NCBI RefSeq assembly: GCF_001425905.1
Contig: NZ_LMDY01000019.1
Coordinates: 1 to 64,000 of the forward strand
Length of the DNA: 64,000 nt
Source of the DNA: Methylibium sp. Root1272
Lineage (GTDB): Bacteria; Pseudomonadota; Gammaproteobacteria; Burkholderiales; Burkholderiaceae_C
Direction: 5' to 3'
Below, piece after piece: positions 59,280 through 64,000 of this stretch (its first letter is position 1; each line of letters begins with the position of its first letter). A program made the translations under genes and the position numbers. The notes below the pieces were generated by a model that was not told the DNA's origin, did not search any database, and was given only the letters and a program-made list of their open reading frames with translations.

Positions 59280-60236
59280 ATGGGCATCGCGCACTACCTC
59301 AAAGAAATCGGCCGCGGCAAGGAAGGCGCACGTTCGCTGACCGAGGCCCAGGCCTACGACCTGATGAACCAGGTGCTCGACCGCGAGGTGAGCGAGGCCG
59401 AGCGCGGCGCGTTCGCGATCGCGATGCGCATCAAGGGTGAGAGCACCGAGGAGCTGGCCGGCTTCACCGCCTGTGCGGCCGAGCGCAGCCTCGTGCTGGA
59501 GGCGGATGCCGCGCCGGTGCTGCTGCCCTCGTACAACGGCGCGCGCAAGCTGCCCAACCTCACGCCGCTGCTGGCGCTGCTGCTGGCGCAGGAAGGCGTG
59601 CCGGTGCTGGTGCACGGACCGCTGCACGACCCGGCGCGCGTCACGACCTACGAACTGTTTGAGAGCCTGGGGTTGCCGATCGCCCGCGACGCCGCCGGCG
59701 TGCACGATGCCTGGGCACGCCACGAGCCGGTGTTCGTGCCCACCGCGGTGCTGTGCCCGGCGCTGGTGCCGCTGCTCGAACTGCGCTGGGTGCTCGGCCT
59801 GCGCAACCCGGCGCACACCGTGGCCAAGCTGCTCACACCGCGCGGCAGCGCCTGCCTGCGCATCGTCAACTACACGCATCCCGAGTACGCGGCTGCGCAC
59901 ACGCGCTTCCTGCAGCACACCGGCGCACACGCCTTGCTGATGCGCGGCACGGAGGGCGAGCCGGTGGCCGACGCGCGCCGCTTGCCGCGGCTCGACGTCT
60001 TCATCGCCGGCACGCCACGGCCCGAACTCGGCCGGGCCGCGGTCGAGGGCGTGCTGGCCGAGCTGCCGCTGCTGCCGCGCAGCAGCGATGCGGCGACGAC
60101 GGCGGTCTACATCCAGGCGGTGGTCAGTGGCGAGAAGCCGGTGCCCGGCCCCATCGTCGAGCAGGTCGAGGTGCTGGTCCGCGCGCACGCCACGATGCGA
60201 CAACACGAGGAAAGAGCCCATGAGCGCTCGGCCTGA
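59280..60236 (+). CDS. ybiB: YbiB-family protein (TrpD2-like nucleic-acid binding protein)
   Basis: A 318-residue homologue of anthranilate phosphoribosyltransferase (glycosyl-transferase family 3) of the YbiB/TrpD2 branch, with the N-terminal helical domain (LTEAQAYDLMNQVLDREVSEAE, in part) and the C-terminal domain but without the PRPP GTGGD motif. YbiB of E. coli is known to bind nucleic acids without transferase activity. Its location between nasC and the sirohaem methyltransferase is conserved in the group, for reasons unknown. Overlaps the next gene by 17 bp. Confidence 0.87.
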   Translation: MGIAHYLKEIGRGKEGARSLTEAQAYDLMNQVLDREVSEAERGAFAIAMRIKGESTEELAGFTACAAERSLVLEADAAPVLLPSYNGARKLPNLTPLLALLLAQEGVPVLVHGPLHDPARVTTYELFESLGLPIARDAAGVHDAWARHEPVFVPTAVLCPALVPLLELRWVLGLRNPAHTVAKLLTPRGSACLRIVNYTHPEYAAAHTRFLQHTGAHALLMRGTEGEPVADARRLPRLDVFIAGTPRPELGRAAVEGVLAELPLLPRSSDAATTAVYIQAVVSGEKPVPGPIVEQVEVLVRAHATMRQHEERAHERSA

Positions 60237-60999
60237 ACTTCCTGTGCCGACTGTCTGGCTCGTCGGCGCCGGCCCCGGCGACCCGGAGCTGCTGACCTTG
60301 AAGGCGGTGCGCGCGATCCGCGCCGCCACGGTGCTGCTGGTCGACGACCTGGTCGGCGACGCGGTGCTGCGCTACGCACGACGCTCGGCACGCATCGTCC
60401 ACGTCGGCAAGCGCGGCGGCTGCCGCAGCACGCCGCAGGCCTTCATCGAGCAGTTGATGCTGCGAGAGGCGCTGGCCGGCGAGCGCGTGGTGCGGCTCAA
60501 GGGTGGCGACCCGTTCATCTTCGGCCGCGGCGGTGAGGAAGCCGCCTCGCTGCGCGCGCACGGCGTGCACGTCGAGGTGGTCAACGGCATCACCGCCGGC
60601 CTCGCCGCGGCCACCTCGATCGGCGCGCCGCTGACGCACCGCGACCACGCCCACGGCGTGATGCTCGTGACCGGCCACGCCAAGGACGAGTCCACCACCC
60701 TGGACTGGCGTGTGCTCGGCGCCGCGGCCGCGCAGGGCCTCACGCTGGTGATCTACATGGGCGTGAGCCAGGCGGCGCGCCTGCAGTCGGGCCTGCTCGA
60801 AGCCCTGCCGGCCGGCACGCCGCTCGCCATCGTGCAGCACGCGAGCACCGCACGGCAGCGCAGCGCGTTCACCACGCTGGGGGGACTGCTGGACACGCTG
60901 GCGCACGAAGGCCTCGGCAGCCCGGCGGTGCTGATCGTCGGAGACGTGTTGCGCGGGTTGGAGCAGATCGCTTCGCCGGCGGTCGCGCAGGCGGCCTGA
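60220..60999 (+). CDS. cobA: Uroporphyrinogen-III C-methyltransferase (sirohaem synthesis)
   Basis: A 259-residue SAM-dependent methyltransferase converting uroporphyrinogen III to precorrin-2. Family motifs are VGAGPGDPELLTLKA, VGKRGG, VRLKGGDPFIFGRGGEEA, ITAGLAAAT and YMGV. ATG 60220 is inside the ybiB coding end, suggesting coupling. In this operon its job is to supply sirohaem to nirB; it is separate from the B12 cluster and lacks the dehydrogenase/chelatase domain of CysG. The gene name is also given as sumT or nirE in other organisms. Confidence 0.92.
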   Translation: MSARPELPVPTVWLVGAGPGDPELLTLKAVRAIRAATVLLVDDLVGDAVLRYARRSARIVHVGKRGGCRSTPQAFIEQLMLREALAGERVVRLKGGDPFIFGRGGEEAASLRAHGVHVEVVNGITAGLAAATSIGAPLTHRDHAHGVMLVTGHAKDESTTLDWRVLGAAAAQGLTLVIYMGVSQAARLQSGLLEALPAGTPLAIVQHASTARQRSAFTTLGGLLDTLAHEGLGSPAVLIVGDVLRGLEQIASPAVAQAA

Positions 61000-61014
61000 G
61001 CGCACCAGACCGGG

Positions 61015-61659
61015 TCAGGGACCGGCCGGCGCCACCCGCAGCAGTTGCACGCCCGGTCGGTTGCCGACCAGCGTGATCGCGTCGAAGGCTCGGCGGGCCG
61101 GGTCTTCGCCCAGATCGAAGCCGGTCTGCCGACGCCAGCCGCCGGTGATCTGCACGACGCGCTCGCGCACCGGGCGCAGCGACGTGCCCGGGCCGTAGAC
61201 CTCGTCGATCACGTGCAGGAAGCCGGCGCGCACGCTGGGGCCGTCGGCGTGCTCCGCCCACACCACGCAGCGGCCGTCGTCGGCGACCGCCAGTTGCAGC
61301 AGCGCCTCGCGGCCGGGCGCTGCATAGACCTGGCCGCTCGCCCCGCCCAGCAGGCTGCTGCGCTGCGCGTCATCGGTCTGCAGCGGTGCCAACCCCGCGG
61401 CCAGCGCCAGGTCCACCCGCGCGCCGGCATCGCTGCTGGCCACGGCGCAGGTGCGGCCGTAGAGCTCCACCGCTTCCCGCGCCAGGGTCTGTGCGTCGAC
61501 GACCGGCCCCTGCACCACCGCATCGGTGCGTGCCGATCCCGGCGGCGCCACGAACTCCGGGCCGCTGCTCGACTGCGCCGCGGCCGACAAACCCACGACG
61601 ATCCCCAGCAGCCCCACCCAGCCGCGACGGCCCGCGCACAGCGGCAGCAGCAGATTCAT
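61015..61659 (-). CDS. Secreted protein of unknown function
   Basis: A 214-residue protein with a Sec signal peptide (LGIVVGLSAAAQSSS). The mature part has a Cys in GRTCAVAS and another in GRCVVWAEH, then a C-terminal ITGGWRRQTGFDLGE. No family recognised with certainty; it resembles small periplasmic NMCC_0638-like proteins in general pattern only. It converges on the sirohaem methyltransferase (15 bp between stops) and lies 21 bp downstream of alaS on the same strand. Confidence 0.65.
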   Translation of the reverse strand: MNLLLPLCAGRRGWVGLLGIVVGLSAAAQSSSGPEFVAPPGSARTDAVVQGPVVDAQTLAREAVELYGRTCAVASSDAGARVDLALAAGLAPLQTDDAQRSSLLGGASGQVYAAPGREALLQLAVADDGRCVVWAEHADGPSVRAGFLHVIDEVYGPGTSLRPVRERVVQITGGWRRQTGFDLGEDPARRAFDAITLVGNRPGVQLLRVAPAGP

Positions 61660-61680
61660 GCGGCCGGGGCGCCTTGCGGC

Positions 61681-64000
61681 TCAGGCCCGTTCGCCGACCC
61701 AGCCGGCCACCGAGGCCAGTGCCGCGCCCAGCTTGGCCGGCTCGGTGCCGCCGGCCATCGCGAGATCAGGCTTGCCGCCGCCCTTGCCGCCGACCTGCTG
61801 CGCGACGAAGTTGACCAGCTCGCCGGCCTTGATCGTGCCCATGCGGTCGGCCGTCACGCCGGCGGCAATCTGCACCTTGCCGCCCTCCACGGCCGCCAGC
61901 ACGATGGCGGCGCTCTTGAGCTTGTTCTTCAGCTGGTCCATCGTGTCGCGCAGGGTCTTCGCGTCGGCACCCTCCAGCTGCGCCGCCAGCACCTTCAGGC
62001 CCTTCACGTCGACCGCTTGCGCCAGCAGCCCGTCGCCCTGCGACGAGGCCAGCTTGCCCTTCAGCGCGGCGAGTTCCTTCTCGAGCGCGCGCACCTGGTC
62101 CAGCACCGCGGCGATACGCCCCGGCACCTCGGCGGGCGCCGCCTTCAGCGTGCCGGCGATGCCGTTGACCGTGCCTTCGAGCGACTGCAGGTAGGCCAGC
62201 GCGTTGTCGCCGGTGATCGCCTCGACACGGCGGATGCCGGCCGCGACGCCGCTCTCGGCGACGATCTTGAACAGCCCGATGTCGCCGGTGCGCTGCACGT
62301 GGGTGCCGCCGCACAGCTCGCGGCTCGTGCCGATGTCGAGCACGCGCACCTCGTCGCCGTACTTCTCGCCGAACAGCATCATCGCGCCGGACTTCTGCGC
62401 TTCCTCGATCGGTAGCACTCGCGCCTGAGTCGCGGCATTGGCCAGAATCTCGGCATTGACCTTGGCCTCCACCTCACGGACCTGCGCCTCGCTCATCGGC
62501 GCGTTGTGCGCGAAATCGAAGCGGGTGCGCTCGGCGTTGACCAGCGAGCCCTTCTGCTGCACGTGCGTGCCCAGCACCTCGCGCAGCGCCTTGTGCATCA
62601 GGTGGGTCACGCTGTGGTTGCGCACGGTCCTGGCGCGCTGCTCGGCATCAACCCGCGCATTCAGCACGTCGCCCACCTTGATCTCGCCCTCGACCACGCG
62701 GCCGTGGTGGCCGAAGACGTCGGCCTGGATCTTCTGCGTGTCCTCCACGATCACGCGGCTCGTGCCGTTGCGCAGCTCGCCGCTGTCGCCGACCTGGCCG
62801 CCGCTCTCGGCGTAGAAGGGCGTGTGGTCGAGCACGATCACCGCGTCGTCGCCGGCCTTCGCGCTCGCGACCGCCGAGCCGTCGACGTAGACCGCGGTAA
62901 CCCGGGCGCCCTCGTGCACCAGGTGTTCGTAGCCGTGGAAGGTGGTGGCCGCGCCGGCGTACTCGAGGCCGGCGGCCATCTTGAACTTGCCGGCCGCGCG
63001 CGCCTGCTCGCGCTGGCGCTTCATCGCCGCGTCGAAGCCGGCGTTGTCGACCGTCACGCCGCGCTCGCGGCACACGTCGGCCGTCAGGTCGAGCGGGAAA
63101 CCGTAGGTGTCGTGCAGCTTGAAGGCGGTTTCACCGTCGATGGTCTTCGAGCCGCCGGCCAGGGCCGTCTCGAGGATCTCCATGCCGTTGGCGATGGTCT
63201 GGAAGAAGCGCTCCTCCTCCTGCTTCAGCACCTCGGTCACGCGCGCCTCGGCGCGGGCCAGCTCGGGGTAGGCCTCGCCCATCTGGCGCACCAGCTCGGC
63301 CACCAGCGTGTGGAAGAAGGGCTTGCGGGCGCCGAGCTTGTAGCCATGGCGGATGCCACGGCGGGCGATGCGACGCAGCACGTAGCCGCGGCCCTCGTTG
63401 CCGGGGATCACGCCGTCGACGATGGTGAACGAGCAGGCACGGATGTGGTCGGCGATGACCTTCAGCGACGGCGAGTCCTTGTCGCAGTCGCCTGCGCCGC
63501 CCACGTCGACCGCCTTCTTGGCCGCCGCCAGCAGCGCGACGAACAGGTCGATCTCGTAGTTGGAGTGCACGTGCTGCAGCACGGCGGTGATGCGCTCCAG
63601 GCCCATGCCGGTGTCGACGCTCGGCTTGGGCAGCTTGTGCATCACGCCCGCCTCGTCGCGGTTGAACTGCATGAACACGTTGTTCCAGATCTCGATGTAG
63701 CGGTCGCCGTCCTCGTCGGGCGAGCCCGGCGGGCCGCCGGGGATCTCGGGGCCGTGGTCGTAGAAGATCTCGGTGCACGGACCGCAGGGCCCCGTGTCGC
63801 CCATCATCCAGAAGTTGTCGGAGGCGTAGCGCGCGCCCTTGTTGTCGCCGATGCGCACGATGCGCTCGGCCGGCACGCCCACCTGCCGGTTCCAGATCTC
63901 GTAGGCCTCGTCGTCCTCGGCATAGACGGTGACCCAGAGCTTGTCCTTGGGCAGCTTGTAGACCTCGGTCAGCAGCTCCCAGGCGTAGGCGATCGCCTCC
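61681..64000 (-). CDS. alaS: Alanyl-tRNA synthetase, 3' part (N-terminus outside the window)
   Basis: About 772 residues are visible; a full enzyme is about 875, so some 100 N-terminal residues lie beyond the right edge. Class II aminoacylation-domain segments ([20 protein letters not shown], 20 residues, and MDTGMGLER-like [11 protein letters not shown]) are followed by the tRNA-recognition region, the editing domain with HxxxH-type metal site ([12 protein letters not shown]) and CGGTH, and the C-terminal oligomerisation domain ending [15 protein letters not shown]. The frame is continuous to the edge; the internal ATG at 63882 is not a start. Confidence 0.97.
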   Translation of the reverse strand, partial: EAIAYAWELLTEVYKLPKDKLWVTVYAEDDEAYEIWNRQVGVPAERIVRIGDNKGARYASDNFWMMGDTGPCGPCTEIFYDHGPEIPGGPPGSPDEDGDRYIEIWNNVFMQFNRDEAGVMHKLPKPSVDTGMGLERITAVLQHVHSNYEIDLFVALLAAAKKAVDVGGAGDCDKDSPSLKVIADHIRACSFTIVDGVIPGNEGRGYVLRRIARRGIRHGYKLGARKPFFHTLVAELVRQMGEAYPELARAEARVTEVLKQEEERFFQTIANGMEILETALAGGSKTIDGETAFKLHDTYGFPLDLTADVCRERGVTVDNAGFDAAMKRQREQARAAGKFKMAAGLEYAGAATTFHGYEHLVHEGARVTAVYVDGSAVASAKAGDDAVIVLDHTPFYAESGGQVGDSGELRNGTSRVIVEDTQKIQADVFGHHGRVVEGEIKVGDVLNARVDAEQRARTVRNHSVTHLMHKALREVLGTHVQQKGSLVNAERTRFDFAHNAPMSEAQVREVEAKVNAEILANAATQARVLPIEEAQKSGAMMLFGEKYGDEVRVLDIGTSRELCGGTHVQRTGDIGLFKIVAESGVAAGIRRVEAITGDNALAYLQSLEGTVNGIAGTLKAAPAEVPGRIAAVLDQVRALEKELAALKGKLASSQGDGLLAQAVDVKGLKVLAAQLEGADAKTLRDTMDQLKNKLKSAAIVLAAVEGGKVQIAAGVTADRMGTIKAGELVNFVAQQVGGKGGGKPDLAMAGGTEPAKLGAALASVAGWVGERA

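Overview
The window is a high-GC chromosomal segment that reads like a betaproteobacterium of the order Burkholderiales, in the Rubrivivax/Leptothrix/Methylibium neighbourhood. This rests on protein similarity recalled from memory, the zapA-6S RNA order, the assimilatory nitrate locus layout and the phenol gene set; no database search was possible. Genes are densely packed, many overlap by 4 bp, and most long antisense ORFs are GC-driven shadows. No tRNA, rRNA, insertion sequence, prophage or CRISPR array was seen.

Region 1 (1-14 kb, almost all minus strand) is a phenol/methylphenol degradation locus. The NtrC-family phenol sensor DmpR (12383-14035) lies upstream of and co-directional with the multicomponent phenol hydroxylase dmpKLMNOP (7346-12096). 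The intergenic region holds a complete sigma-54 promoter: a DmpR-type upstream site, an IHF consensus and a -24/-12 element. A plus-strand LysR gene (6427-7326) splits this operon from the catechol meta-cleavage genes dmpQ-dmpB-DUF336-dmpC-dmpD-dmpE-dmpH (327-6224). That second operon has its own divergent control region with an ATAC-N7-GTAT box. A cut-off lipoprotein gene follows at the left edge.

Region 2 (14-26.6 kb) has uvrB and an aromatic/aspartate aminotransferase flanking an unusual six-gene minus-strand cassette (16412-25141). It encodes a TonB-dependent receptor, a large lipoprotein, two paralogous secreted proteins and two paralogous membrane-anchored proteins. Three of these share a repeated cysteine-pair module, seven copies in total by eye, and perfect 10-bp hairpins separate cistrons. 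I do not recognise this system; it is the strongest candidate for something undescribed.

Region 3 (26.8-33.9 kb, plus strand) carries a FecR-like Pro/Arg-rich secreted protein, intracellular PHB depolymerase, an RnfB-like ferredoxin, endonuclease III, two small periplasmic proteins and a VOC-family protein.

Region 4 (33.9-45.4 kb, minus strand) is an eleven-gene cobalamin salvage operon, btuB-cobU-btuF-btuC-btuD-cbiB-cobD-cobQ-cobT-cobS-cobC, headed by a textbook cobalamin riboswitch. Genes from the divergent side follow: a ZapB/SlyX-like coiled-coil gene, zapA, 6S RNA, an EVE-domain protein and a TauE-type permease, then a degenerate GGDEF protein.

Region 5 (48.7-61 kb) is assimilatory nitrate/nitrite reduction. 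It has a NasT-like ANTAR antiterminator fused to two nitrate-sensor-like P-box segments, a divergent nitrate transporter, an inverted PP2C/Ser-Thr kinase, nirB, nirD, nasC, ybiB and the siroheme methyltransferase. The transporter and nirB each have a near-perfect sigma-54 promoter. The transporter leader begins with two hexaloop hairpins of the ANTAR-target type. The right edge holds a secreted protein of unknown function and the 3' part of alaS.
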